Position numbers and translations under genes: made by a program
Part shown: piece after piece, positions 23,291-52,074 of the stretch
Numbering within the stretch: position 1 is the first letter of the stretch
Layout: every line of letters starts with the position of its first letter
Notes under the pieces: generated by a model
Databases searched by the model: none
Told to the model about the DNA's origin: nothing
The model's input: the letters and a program-made list of their open reading frames with translations, nothing else
From: Tachypleus tridentatus
Lineage: Eukaryota > Arthropoda > Merostomata > Xiphosura > Limulidae
Length of the DNA: 64,000 nt
Direction: 5' to 3'
Assembly (NCBI RefSeq): GCF_004210375.1
Contig: NC_134834.1
Coordinates: 10,835,857 to 10,899,856 of the forward strand

Positions 23291-24710
23291 ATGACCTCAG
23301 TAATGTACAATTCATGTTTCAGAATGTATAATATGACCTCATTTATTTATAACTCATTTCAAAATATAGAATATGATTTAGTGAATGTAAAACTCATGTT
23401 TCACAGTCTAGAATATGATATAGTGAATGTATATCTCATGTTTCACAGTCTAGAATATGATTTAGTGAATGTATAACTCATGCTTCACAGTCTAGAATAT
23501 GATTTAGTGAATGTATAACTCATGTTTCTCAGTCTAGAATATGATTTAGTGAATGTATAACTCATGTTTCACAGTCTAGAATATGATACAGTGAATGTAT
23601 AACTCATGTTTCACAGTCTAGAATATGATATAGTGAATGTATATCTCATGTTTCACAGTCTAGAATATGATATAGTGAATGTATAACTCATGTTTCACAG
23701 TCTAGAATATGATTTAGTGAATGTATAACTCATGTTTCACAGTCTAGAATATGATATAGTGAATGTATAACTCATGTTTCACAGTCTAGAATATGATACA
23801 GTGAATGTATAACTCATGTTTCACAGTCTAGAATATGATACAGTGAATGTATAACTCATGTTTCACAGTCTAGAATATGGTACAGTGAATGTATAACTCA
23901 TGCTTCACAGTCTAGAATATGATTTAGTGAATGTATAACTCATGTTTCACAGTCTAGAATATGATTTAGTGAATGTATAACTCATGTTTCACAGTCTAGA
24001 ATATGATTTAGTGAATGTATAACTCATGTTTCACAGTCTAGAATATGATACAGTGAATGTATAACTCATGTTTCACAGTCTAGAATATGATACAGTGAAT
24101 GTATAACTCATGTTTCACAGTCTAGAATATGATACAGTGAATGTATAACTCATGTTTCACAGTCTAGAATATGATTTAGTGAATGTATAACTCATGTTTC
24201 ACAGTCTAGAATATGATTTAGTGAATGTATAACTCATGTTTCACAGTCTAGAATATGATTTAGTGAATGTATAACTCATGTTTCACAGTCTAGAATATGA
24301 TTTAGTGAATGTATAACTCATGTTTCACAGTCTAGAATATGATTTAGTGAATGTATAACTCATGTTTCACAGTCTAGAATATGATACAGTGAATGTATAA
24401 CTCATGTTTCACAGTCTAGAATATGATACAGTGAATGTATAACTCATGTTTCACAGTCTAGAATATGATACAGTGAATGTATAACTCATGTTTCACAGTC
24501 TAGAATATGATACAGTGAATGTATAACTCATGTTTCACAGTCTAGAATATGATTTAGTGAATGTATAACTCATGTTTCACAGTCTAGAATATGATTTAGT
24601 GAATGTATAACTCATGTTTCACAGTCTAGAATATGATACAGTGAATGTATAACTCATGTTTCACAGTCTAGAATATGATTTAGTGAATGTATAACTTATG
24701 CTTCCCAATG
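23291..24710. repeat. 42-bp minisatellite related to its left neighbour, about 33 copies
   Basis: Unit contains cagtctagaatatgatttag and tgaatgtataactcatgttt. It aligns with the 41-bp unit on the left over most of its length. The first few units are transitional. Confidence 0.97.
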
Positions 24711-25219
24711 TAATATATGGCTTAGTACATAAGTGATTTTGACATCCTTGAACTATTATTATTAATGTAATTTTTACTACAACAATACCAAGTGATTCTG
24801 TGTACAAACATTACACCATGTTTTGCAAAGATACTTAAGATCACGTTACAAATTTTCTGTGTTGGAAATTGATAAAGATTCATTTTTCATACTTTTGCAA
24901 TGGTTATTATTCTATAGAATATTTTGGTAAGTTTAGCTGATTGTTTAGTGTTAAAATGTGTCTTTTACTACCAGGTGTTAACAGTGATTCGACGAGATGT
25001 TACACAAAACAAAACACAAATTAGTTATTGGAATTGCTTAACAATCATTGTCATTTGAATTGTTAAAATGAAGACAGTATGCAAATATCACTAAAAAAAT
25101 CTTCCACACAATAAAAGGTATCACATGACACTTGGCAACAGTCTACCATTTGATGAAATTGTACTGTTCATCTGTAACTTACTAGAATGCTGTTGTCCAT
25201 CTTTTTTATATATATACAA

Positions 25220-26232
25220 TTCAGTAGGTAAACACAGTAACACTACAAACATACTTACAGTTCAGTAGATAAACACAGTGACTTGTTCAGTTCAGTAGAT
25301 AAATACAGTGACTTCAAACATACATGCAGTTAAGTAGATAAACAATGACATATACAGTTCAGTGGATAAATAAAGTAACTCCACAAACATATACAGTTCA
25401 ATAGATTAAAACAATTACTTTCTACAAATAAATATATATATACACTTCAGTAGGTAAACACAGTGACTACAAACATATGTACAGTTTTGTAGATGAACAC
25501 AGTGACTCTACAAACATATATACAGTTCAGTAGGTAAACACTGACTCTAGAAACATGTATACAGTTCAGTAGGTAAACACTGACTCTAGAAACATGTATA
25601 CAGTTCAGTAGATACACACTGACTCTAGAAACATGTATACAGTTCACTAGATAAACACAGTGACTCTAGAAACGTATACAGTTCAGTATATAAACACAGT
25701 GACTCTAGAAACATGTATACAGTTCAGTAGATAAACACAGTGACTCTAGAAACGTGTATACAGTTCAGCAGATAAACACAGTGACTCTAGAAACGTGTAT
25801 ACAGTTCAGTAGATAAACACAGTGACTCTAGAAACGTGTATACAGTTCAGCAGATAAACACAGTGACTCTAAAAACGTGTATACAGTTCAGTAGATAAAC
25901 ACAGTGACTCTAAAAACGTGTATACAGTTCAGTAGATAAACACAGTGACTCTAAAAACGTGTATACAGTTCAGTAGATAAACACAGTGACTCTAGAAACG
26001 TGTATACAGTTTAGTAGATAAACACAGTGACTCTAGAAACGTGTATACAGTTTAGTAGATAAACACAGTGACTCTAGAAACGTGTATACAGTTTAGTAGA
26101 TAAACACTGTGACTCTAGAAACGTGTATACAGTTCAGTAGATAAACACAGTGACTCTAGAAACGTGTATACAGTTCAGCAGATAAACACAGTGACTCTAG
26201 AAACGTGTATACAGTTCAGCAGATATACACAA
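25220..26232. repeat. 41-bp minisatellite, about 25 copies, degenerate on the left
   Basis: Unit contains tgtatacagttcagtagata and aacacagtgactctagaaacg. The left third is degenerate and the right two thirds nearly perfect. Confidence 0.96.
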
Positions 26233-26889
26233 TCATTACATATGTAAAACCTAACTCATATAGTAGAATTTAATGAGTGTATACCCACACATACACCTAA
26301 TGGTTATAATAACATTATTGACATATAAAAACATACTGGGCTATTTGTACAGTTTGACATTTATCATAATAATAAAGTTTTTAATTGTTTATTTTCAGTA
26401 TCTTTATAACTTTGTTTACTCTAACAACATTTATTTGATCTTACTGAGAAAATATTCAAGTCACAATAAGTTAACACATATCATTTTAGTTGTTTTTATT
26501 TAAGTAAAGAGTATTGTCTAAAAATAAGCCTTTGGTTTTGTACGTGAGACAGATTGGAGGCTTTGTGTCTCGGTTTCTTGGAAAGTCAAAATGGTGGACC
26601 TCTATCATAACTTATTCTTGCTTAAAATGTAGAAGTTATTTTTGTATGTTTAGCTTTATGCTGTGATTGTTTTCAATTTGTGTGATGTGCATTGATTTAG
26701 TGTTATTAAATCAAGTTTGTAGATTTAATTGGGTCTAAAGTGTACAGAGTTTAAGAAAGGAGTGTAGAAACACGACATGATGTTGGATTACTTGTGTCAG
26801 ACAAAATTGATGAAGTTTAAAACATAGCAGCATTTTAAATGTTTTCTGATTATGTTTTTTTTATAACAGAAAAACAATAATTTAGATAT

Positions 26890-27205
26890 ATACATACTGT
26901 CTGTGTGTCAGGTGAGACCTTTAGGTGTATACCTACCGTCTGTGTGTCAGGTGAGACCTTTAGGTGTATACCTACCGTCTGTGTGTCAGGTGAGACCTTT
27001 AGGTGTATACCTACCGTCTGTGTGTCAGGTGAGACCTTTAGGTGTATACCTACCGTCTGTGTGTCAGGTGAGACCTTTAGGTGTATACCTACCGTCTGTG
27101 TGTCAGGTGAGACCTTTAGATGTATTCCTACTGTCTGTGTGTCATGTGAGACCTTTAGATGTATACATACTGTCTGTGTGTCAGGTGAGACCTTTAGATG
27201 TAAAG
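26890..27205. repeat. 39-bp minisatellite with consensus donor motif, 8 copies
   Basis: Unit contains gtgtcaggtgagacctttag and gtgtatacctaccgtct. Each copy carries CAG|GTGAGA. Its length is divisible by three, which explains the open frames on both strands. Confidence 0.97.
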
Positions 27206-27339
27206 CATCACTTTCAAACCCATTCATAAACAGATCACACAACAGAGAAGGTAATGGAGAACTAATAGCTGAGTTTTGATGAGAAGAAACCCACCTGAAA
27301 TAAAAGTGTATCTCGGAACGGCTGATGTGAGTATTAACA

Positions 27340-27596
27340 TGTAATGATAAGCAGAGAACAATGTGTTAACACATACTGATGAGCAGAGAACAATGTGTTA
27401 ACACGTACTGATGAGCAGAGAACAATGTGTTAACACGTACTGATGAGCAGAGAACAATGTGTTAACACGTACTGATGAGCAGAGAACAATGTGTTAACAC
27501 GTACTGATAAGCAGAGAACAATGTGTTAACACGTACTGATAAACAGAGAACAATGTGTTAACACGTACTGATAAGCAGAGAACAATGTGTTAATAC
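27340..27596. repeat. 32-bp minisatellite, 8 copies
   Basis: Unit gtgttaacacgtactgatga followed by gcagagaacaat. Confidence 0.97.
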
Positions 27597-29284
27597 TCAT
27601 ACTAGCAGTTCTAAGACACATTTTTAGACTTTATATCTGTTAATAGATCTTATGAATTTTTAACACAAGTTCTATGAAGTTTGTTCTTTCTGAAATTGTA
27701 ACGACTTATGCTTTGTTTACACGTAGTTTGTCATCAAAACAACTGATGGCTGTGTCAATAGATACTTTTGTGAATAATTATATCAAAATATACAGTCTCA
27801 TGATTAGTATTTAAACTCAACTTACGTATACGTTCAACAAATTCTATGGAATGTTTAATGATATAATTGTTTTTACCACTCATGAAAGAAAACTTGTGTT
27901 TAAAGTCCAGCTGTGTTGTGGAAGGATGATAAGTCTTTGGGAATCTCCTATTATGCGAACTTTTGGTAAATCATGAATATTTGGAATTACAGAATAACTC
28001 GGAATCAACCAAGGCTGTACAAGCTCAATTCCACCAGAGAGGTTATGTTTTAACCTTTCATTATTTAGTAACTTCAACATTCTTTGTATAACACTATTCA
28101 TTTTCGATAATTCTTTTATCACCTTTACAATATCCAAATTATTTCGTGACTCTAACACTTGTACATTTTAATTTTTCTATAAATTAACATTAAAATTGTA
28201 TATTAACCCTATACATTTAGCTTTAACAGTTATTGAAACCTTGTTCTTCTTCTATAATGGAGTCTTCTTGAGAAAACATGTGCTTATATAACAGACGATA
28301 ACTGTTGTGCATGTTCCTGAAGACGTTACTGCTTGTCACTATACAGAACTTTTTATTTCTATGTCTTTAGAAATTCCGTGACTTCAAAACATGTTTATGT
28401 GTGTGTGCCTAACATTGATTTAAATTTTCAGTGTAGGCTACTGAAATATGACCCCTTTATAACACTTATAAAAATATAGAACAAAATGTTCTTAGCACTT
28501 ATCATGATGTTATGTAAGCTATGTGACGAGAAAACAAAATACACCTCAAAAGCTGGGTGTGGATATTTTAAACAGACATACCAGAGCTGTCTTCATGGAT
28601 ACTTGCACTAAACTCCAAAATTGGGTGTCAAAACACCAAAGTTGTAGTAACTTGAAAAGATCCTGTTGTTATGTGAATAGACGTATTGTGATGGGAATAA
28701 GCTGAACCAGTCATGGAACTAACAGAAATAGATACCTTATGAAAGTAAGGTAAACAGATAGGACGGCTTAACTTTCTTTACTGTCCCATCAGACAGTAGA
28801 TGTTAAACAAGTTTTGTTACATGTAATTTGTTTCCCAACCATTAAACTACAAAAAATAATGGAACAGTAGTGACAACTTTTATGATTTATATGAAACATG
28901 AGTTATGGATTGCTACTGTATCATGTCAGTAAAACACAAGTTATGTATGGATCACTATAGTGCTATGTCGATATAATTCATCTTCCAGTAAGTTTTAATT
29001 AACTTTGTAATTCTCCCCTCACATTCTTTTTCTTGTTTATTAAAGCATAAAATGAGTGCAAGAATTTTTTTTTCCAGAGTTTAAATCAGTCAGGCACATG
29101 CAAGCTAGTCATGTTAGACTTATCCCTTAAGTATATCATCCCATGACAAGACTGGTTGTTTTCCATTCCTTAATTGAAAAAAATCCAATTAGGTTAAATG
29201 TTTTGGTTGTGTTCACAAACATGTTGCTTGTAACCCAAAAAGTAATTCATAAAAGCTCTTATTTTGTTATGTTAGCTGTTTGTA
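27597..29284. other. Intergenic sequence, no supported gene
   Basis: AT-rich. A 92-codon open stretch on the minus strand at 27880-28158 has no ATG at its start, no clear splice frame and no recognised relatives, so I do not call it a gene. Confidence 0.5.
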
Positions 29285-29504
29285 CAGGGTGGCCCGTAAG
29301 TCCCTACCCATCCATATATCTTGTGTATCTGTCCCTCATTCTTGCTGCATATTATGTGACGCCATGTTCTGCGAGACATTTTCCTCAACATAGCAGGGGT
29401 TATTGTTCCAAATGCCACAGTCACAGCTGCCTTCAACTCATCATTAGTATTATAACGTTGTTTATAATAACATATTGTTGGGTAGAGAGTTACGGGCCAC
29501 CCTG
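29285..29504 (-). mobile_element. Mariner-like MITE with a transposase remnant
   Basis: A 220-bp element with terminal inverted repeats of about 28 bp beginning cagggtggcccgtaa, flanked by TA on both sides as expected for Tc1/mariner insertion. On the minus strand it keeps about 45 codons resembling the end of a mariner transposase (AVTVAFGTITPAMLRKMSRR then TWRHII). It is an internally deleted derivative. Confidence 0.75.
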
Positions 29505-29506
29505 TA

Positions 29507-30928
29507 TATTGTCGTACGTGAATTCTCATTAGACATTGAGTGTTTACTCTCTATCAAAGTACTGTACTGTACTCTCAGATTGAGGGACTTATAAGCATGT
29601 TGTATATTTTTAAAAATCAGAACTTGAGAACACCTTTTATAGAGTTCCATTATTCTGAATAATCTTGTATCTTATTATATACTGTCTGTAAATTCCTAAG
29701 TATGTAAAAGATGTTAACTGTGGGAACGTTCATATTGTTTTTAATGTATAAAAACAAACGGCGATGCTATGTCAGTGTTACATAACATTTTTATGTCTTA
29801 TTTATATAGGTTTATAGCAATTTCTTTCACTAGTGCCAATTACTAAAGTTTGTACATAAGTCACAACTGAAAGCACTGTGGGGTTTATTGAAGGATACAA
29901 TGTCTACTTGTTCATTATCTTGAACCTCCAGTGACTGATGTATATTTGAAGGCTTGCTTTGAAGCTGGGTTTTGATGGGCACAAAACATCTGGGTCATTG
30001 TGTAGTTTCATTCTTAACTACAAACAATCCATCTCACGTTTCTAGGATACAAAGTACAAATAATTTTTCCAGTCGGTCTTGCTTCTATTTAGCCGAACTA
30101 AGTCACAGGGTAAACACAAAGATTAACCATTCCATCCATTTCTGAAGCAACCTACACAATTCTTGAAGTAGTGACCTATCTAACCCAAGCAACTGGTGAC
30201 AAAGGTGATGGCCCAAATAAGTTTACCCTAAAAAAAAAAGTTTTAAATTTAAGTTTTTCATATCACAAAAAATGCAAGATTGTAGAAAACTAAATGGAAT
30301 TCCAGTAAATGTTTGAGGTGCTCTAAACTAGGATTAAATTTTGGTATTGTCAGTTTCACATTGTATATTTGTAGTAAAATAGTATTAAGTGTTGTGTGAA
30401 ATAATGTGGTGGTAATGTCTTAGATAATTGTGTAATTGGTTTTGTCAGCTATTCAGTGTAAGTAAATGTTATTGTACATCATTAAGGTTCTAATAATATT
30501 TTTCATAACTTCCAATGAGTTTTCTGTATAACTGGATTTTTTTTGTTCATGTATAAATTGTGGACATTATCTTTGGTGTTACTACATCAACTGGTCTGTA
30601 AAATTGTAGCCGTTAGTTTAAAAGTCAGTTTTAGTTCATCATCATACGTTTCAGACCGTAACGCGTCTTTAGACGAGTGTCATAACTTCCCGAAAGCCCA
30701 TGTATTTATAAATATAATTTATTTAAATTTTATGTAGTGACAAACAAAAGTTGAATTATTTATTTGAATAATATTTATTATAATTCTGTATGATACAGTG
30801 TTAATTATTATAGGAACTGGTACATAGGTGGAGAAGTTAGATGTTTGTATGGTTTTTATGCAACTGATGTATAAATCTGCTTCCTGATCACAGAATTCCA
30901 TTCCTGTGCTTAAACATTCAGTAATTTT
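29507..30928. other. Intergenic sequence downstream of CDC7
   Basis: AT-rich unique sequence left of the duplicated block. No coding, repeat or RNA feature was recognised. Confidence 0.4.
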
Positions 30929-32195
30929 AAATAAAGTACAGTTTGGTATTTGCTCAATTTCCACTTTATGCAAGATATGTAGTAAGGAACTATTATGAGT
31001 AAACAAGTAATCCATTTTAAGTTTTATTTAGTAAAATAAAACAATTATTGCAGTAATAACTAATTTTACTTGTTTAGTTCATTATCTCTTGCTATCACAA
31101 CTGTAAGTATGTTAATTTATACAATAAAGTTTACTTCAGGAATTAGTTATTTAAATACCTTTAAGTTTTATTTAAATTTGTAGGTCAGTTTAATACATAT
31201 ATACACACACAACATCCATGGTAAAAACTTCTCCATAAATAGAAGAATACAAGAAGTCAATTTATTAAAATTGTAAAATGGAATGAAACACAATCAGTGT
31301 GAACAGAACACTCAGTATTTCTGTTCACTTGTATATAACATTCAATATAGAAAATTACCTTGTGCAAACAAGATATTGGTTTGATAATCACGTCACGTAC
31401 AGTTATTTTGAAAAAACAAATCCTGTTAATTAAATTTACATTTTTGGATAAGTCTTCAGTTGTTACAAACACTCATTGATATAAGATTTATTTTTTAATT
31501 CAGTTATAACATGTTCACAATGCTTTCTGAAGTTTGTTGAAACCACATCTCCAAAGAAATTAAAAAATATATACTTTTTCCTGTTCTTAAACTTTGGACA
31601 TGTCAGATGGTTTCAGTTTCTATAAACTCATTAAATAGTAAAGATCCCAATAAACTATACGTATGAAAGTTTAATATACACATTAAAAAAAAAACCAAAA
31701 AAAAAAACACGGATAGAAACGAAGTTATTTATAAAATTGAGTTTTAGAACAAATGGAATCCCAGAATGTGCAACAATTAAAAGAAATGTCTAATATTAAC
31801 CATGTAAAATATCCATAGTTAAGACCCACTGAAAAAATAAATGTGGTTGGGTTGAGGTATTTCACCTTAGATGCTACAATCAAATTCTGTACGTAACACT
31901 TAGTCTGTTAAAATTTCTGTGTAGTTCGTTGAACTTGTGTACAATATCCTACACCTCTTTCCAAAAGAGCTTTCTCAAAGTTGAAGCATTTTCATGAGTT
32001 TCAAAACAAGCTTGTCTGGAAAACAAACCGTGCAATGTGCATTTATAATCACAAAAGTTAGTTTGTACGCTGGTCAGGTGTGGTCATCAGATACTCATGA
32101 AACCACTTCTCACAAGTACTCGAGTTTAGGGTCATTCTTTAATATTATTACTGCTTTTCATGGATTCAGCTGGACCTTAAAGTAACATAACCAGC

Positions 32196-32201
32196 TTTAT
32201 T
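32196..32201 (-). terminator. Candidate CDC7 poly(A) signal
   Basis: AATAAA on the minus strand about 290 bp past the CDC7 stop codon of the left copy. It is the nearest canonical hexamer I noticed downstream. Confidence 0.4.
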
Positions 32202-32490
32202 TTAGTGACAATGTCTGAATTCAACACAAAGTATCTATATACTGTATTTTGATATTCAAAATTTTCAGTATATTCCTACCAAATTAATACAAATATATTT
32301 GTAAGGTTACGGTAATTATAAGGTTAAAAAGAAAACTGAATTTTGTACAAACTGTAGCTTTTCTGTAAAACAGATACCAAAACGAAATTCCTGAAGAATG
32401 ATCGAATAAAAGATTAGATGTAATAAATATTTCACCCACTTTCTTACACCATGAATACTATTTTAATATTAAAAACTAACTTTACTCAAT

Positions 32491-48355
<15,865 letters not shown>

Positions 48356-48672
48356 TTCAGGCAAACTGACCGAGTCAGAACACTTTGGTTTATCATCAGC
48401 GTTAGTGAAACAGGCCTACGTTTAATTTAGACCGAAATGACACTATAACCATTTCTAATATTCCAGGAAACATTCATTTCAACACTAATACTAGTTAGAA
48501 AATACAACTGAGTTTGTAATTTTAATACAACGTTGTTTTTTTTAAGATTCATATAACATAAAATACCAACCATTTTTAAAGTTTTAGCAATTTCCACAAA
48601 ACGCCTTGAGTTTCAAAATCCTTCTTATTTATCCACAGAGAAATCTGGCCCAACTGAACGTGGAATACAAAG

Positions 48673-48680
48673 TTCCCGCC
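48673..48680 (-). promoter_or_regulatory. Candidate E2F site upstream of CDC7
   Basis: TTCCCGCC on the plus strand (GGCGGGAA read towards CDC7), about 320 bp upstream of the proposed start codon in otherwise AT-rich DNA. CDC7 is a known E2F-controlled S-phase gene in vertebrates. The assignment is motif plus context only. Confidence 0.45.
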
Positions 48681-49359
48681 GACACAGCATGAAATCCCTC
48701 TATTGTGCAGAAAGTTGAGAAATTTCTAACCTGATAATATACTTAATGCGTGAAATTTAATCTGCCTAATTATTTCAGCATCGACGCCTGATGGAAACAC
48801 AACTTAAAAAAAAACAACACGTTAACCTATAATTTCCAAGTGAATAAAATATATTTATAGGAAACCAAATGATTGAAATTTTTGGGAGAACACATAGGTA
48901 GATTTTATTTTATCAGTGAAAGACATTTGTCTTTTCGTTTTGTCTCACATACTTTCTAAAAATGAGGACTACAGAGTACACAATGTACTCTTGTACTGAA
49001 TAATGATTGTTATGAATTGAATTCAATTTATCTTAATATGAGATATTTGCTTTGAATTTACAGTTTCAGTTGCAATCGAAACTCACAGCTCTTATTTTAA
49101 CCTGTACATATTGGACACATTTTTTACAGCATTTTAGATCGTGAGATCGTGCAATTATCCATGTAAGATTTCACATTATTTTGTAAGTTAAATGAATGTT
49201 ATTTGAAAAAAATATTCCACAAACAATACATTCAGCTTAACCCTAATTTACTACACCACATTTTTTAGTGCAACTCAGTGATCTTTCTTAGATAGAATTA
49301 GGAGCAAAACTAATTGTTAATTCGGTTTCTATATTATAAGAATAAATGATGCAGTGTGG

Positions 49360-49708
49360 GTTTGTTTTGAATTTTGCGCAAAGCTGCACGAGGGCTATCT
49401 GTGCCAGCCGTTCCTAATTTTTTAGTGTAAGACTAGATGAAAGGCAGCTAGTCATCACATCCCACTGCCAACTCGTGGGCTACTCGAGGGGTATCTGTGC
49501 TAGCCGTCCCTAATTTTGCAGTGTAAGATTAGGGGGAAGGTAGCTAGTCATTACCACCCACCCAAACTCTTTGACTATTCTTTTATCACCGAATAGTGGG
49601 ATTGACCATCACTTTATAACGCCCCCACGGCTGAATGGGTGATCATGTTTGGTGCGATGGGTATTCGAGCCCGCGACCTTCAAATTACGAGTCGAGCGTC
49701 TTAACTGA
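49360..49708 (-). mobile_element. tRNA-derived SINE (family 1) with internal duplication
   Basis: Full-length copy including the B-box region (gggtattcgagcccgcgacc). The segment from 'ggctatctgtgccagccgt' to 'tgggctactc' is present twice, so the element is about 100 bp longer than its relatives. Confidence 0.85.
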
Positions 49709-49954
49709 AAAAAAAAATTAACTGATAAACTTTTTAAGAAATTAAATTTCTCTTGTTTTTAACTTCTTGAATATTATTATTTTTTCTTTATTTCTTTAGA
49801 TTTATTTATTTCTAACCTTTAATTAGGCTGTGTCTTCTGGTTAAAAATTACACGTTATTTCTGCTTCAGTCCAGGAATACTTTTATATTATTTTATTATT
49901 GTAAGTATTGCTTTTAATGTTATAATTGGAGTTACTGTTTAACCTACCTATAGG

Positions 49955-50025
49955 TTGGGTGTGGCCTAGTGGTTTGCGTGCTGGGCTGTAAGTCTGAGAA
50001 TACTTACTTTGAATCACGTTTCCAT
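49955..50025 (+). mobile_element. tRNA-like SINE head
   Basis: gtggcctagtggtttgcgtg matches a Pol III A box, and ctttgaatcacg is a degenerate B box about 40 bases on. It has no acceptor-stem pairing, so it is more likely a SINE head than a tRNA gene. Confidence 0.5.
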
Positions 50026-50159
50026 TGTATTTCACTCTATTTTTTGGAGCCGCGGGTTCATCATAAGAGATCGATCAATTCCATTAAAGTAATCAAAGTG
50101 TTAGCTGTAGGTGCCTTTGAATAGTTATTTTTTTTTCTCTGGTCTAAAAATTCAAAATT

Positions 50160-50290
50160 TGGTTTCTGTTTGAAATTAAGCACAAAGCTAAACAATGGGC
50201 TATCAGTGCTCTCCCCCACCAGGGAGTATCGAAACCCGGTTTCTAGCGTTGTAGCTTTGTAAACATATCACGGTGACACAAGGCGTTCAA
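50160..50290 (-). mobile_element. tRNA-derived SINE (family 2)
   Basis: Contains ttaagcacaaagctaaacaa, gggctatc and a B box (minus strand accgggtttcgatact). Distinct from family 1. Confidence 0.7.
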
Positions 50291-50592
50291 AATTTGGAAC
50301 GGCTAGGACAAATATCCCTCGAGTAAACATGAACGAATATCTGAAAAGAAATTTCTTAAATAGTAAAATAAAACACAAAAAACGATTTTTTTTGTGGCAC
50401 ATTAAAAGATAAACATTGGTTAGTAAAGTGGTTATTCACTTACTAAAACTTGTATAAAGAATGCTACTAAAGGTTATACAACTTTCTTATGTGCTGAGTT
50501 TTATATATAACAACCTTACGATTGCGTGACCTGGGAGTTTTAGATCTTTATTTTCACCTGTCCCTTGTAGTTTCAGTTACATGTTCTTCTGT

Positions 50593-50781
50593 CTAATATG
50601 CGAGGAAATAATGCAGAAACGAAGGAGTTAAAGTTTCCCAGCTACACAAGGGGTTAAAATAACGTGCTTTAGAAAAAATTGCTTGTATCAAAGTATGGAC
50701 GTCTTCTGAATCACAAGTGACGTCAGTTCCGTTCGATGTTTCCGGTTTTTCATTTTGTGATTTTTTTTTTTTTTGGAACAA
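50593..50781 (-). pseudogene. Decayed partial copy of the third gene's large exon
   Basis: An open stretch reading QNEKPETSNGTDVTCDSEDV, which matches IENENPETSNGTDITCDTEE in the exon at 53357-53748. Similarity at DNA level covers roughly 50695-50775 against 53483-53560 and then fades. No convincing splice sites frame it. It lies between the third gene's stop and CDC7, and could instead be an alternative terminal exon. Confidence 0.55.
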
Positions 50782-50799
50782 AACAAGTGCGTTGGGTAT

Positions 50800-51890
50800 T
50801 AACCTGACATTCTCATGTTTTTTACATTGTCATACTTAATCACGTAGTTGGAGTACACGAATTTTATAGTAAATATTAAATCACTTGGTAGCTAAGCCTC
50901 GTTTTTTGTTCAGCTTGAAGCATGACGGTGGCTAATACAAAATACATAGCTTATATAACTAATTAATTAATATTTGTTGTAACATTCAATGCAACACGTG
51001 TAGCTACCAGATTGGTCACCAATTTTCATTTCGTTTCTTTAAGTCAAATACTCAATCCCTTTTTTGGTGCACTTTTCTCACACCTGAGGTGTTTTTTTTT
51101 TATTAGATATTATGACGTTTTGTCAGTACACGCCAACAAACCTCAGCAAACAAGATGACACTCCATTGTAAATAACATTAATTTCAGGATCGCAACTCTA
51201 TTATTTACAGAACCAACTATATTCTTTAAAATATATGATAATAGTTTTTTCTTCTCTAAAACAGCGTTAATAGGTTCCTTTATAGTAACGCCATGGAATT
51301 AACATTAACAGTTCCTTGTCATCTTTCCATGCAATCGGTACAACCGTATCAAGCACCATTATTTGTGCTTATTGCTTAAGCTAATATCAAGTGACGCTAA
51401 GCGCTTTTTAATTAGAATAATTTCACAGAATTTAGTAAATATGTGCGAAAAATTTGGCACGGAATAATTAATAACAAAAATTTAAGTCCGATGCTCACGT
51501 GACATTTTTGCGTAAGCATGCGCAAACATTTCCGTGAAATTTGAGCGATTTTTGTTGAATAAATTTGCACGTATGGCTTTTATTTGTATCAAATGAGATT
51601 TCTAAAGGTTGTGAAAAAATATATCAGTGTACCACATTTGAAAAAAAAATCCATATAACGTTCTTCTATCAAATAAAGTTTCAGAACTTTTGGTGTGAGG
51701 AAGTAGAAAATAAAGAAAGGGAGTCAAAATTGGAGATGTCATATCTCAGGTATTATTAATATATTGCTCTGAAATTTGGTATGCGAAGTAAGGGATAAGT
51801 AGAGAACATCCATTGAAAATACGTGATAGTTTCGATTACAAAAGTCTGAGATACAGAAGGTAAGAAAAAAATCGCCTAATTACCACTTTC
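50800..51890. other. Intergenic sequence between CDC7 and the third gene
   Basis: AT-rich; nothing supported beyond isolated ORFs of about 60 codons. Confidence 0.4.
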
Positions 51891-51894
51891 GTTA

Positions 51895-52074
51895 ATGTTT
51901 GTTTGTTTGTTTTCAATTTTTGCGCAAAGATACACGAGGGCTATCTGCGCTAACCGTCCCTAATTTAGCAGTGTAAGACTACAAGGAAGGCAGCTAGTCA
52001 TCACTACCCACCGCCAACTCTTGGGTTACTCTTTTACTAACGCACAGTGGGATTGACCGTAACATTACAACGCG
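51895..52074 (-). mobile_element. tRNA-derived SINE (family 1), head missing
   Basis: Body gcgcaaagatacacgagggc, ctaaccgtccctaatttagc and gggattgaccgtaacattac, ending before the tRNA-like head. Confidence 0.85.

Noticed and set aside
20862-24710. CRISPR-like regular repeats
   Set aside because: Head-to-tail units without unique spacers, in a eukaryotic setting; these are minisatellites.
26850-27279. Overlapping repeat-peptide frames on both strands
   Set aside because: The 39-bp unit is divisible by three, which explains open frames in several registers. There is no start context or flanking exon.
27880-28158. Minus-strand frame of 92 codons between TGFBR3 and CDC7
   Set aside because: The composition looks protein-like, but it begins without ATG and has no clear splice sites or relatives that I recognise.
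49955-50025. A functional tRNA gene
   Set aside because: The A box is good, but the B box is degenerate and no acceptor or anticodon stem pairing is visible; it fits a SINE head.
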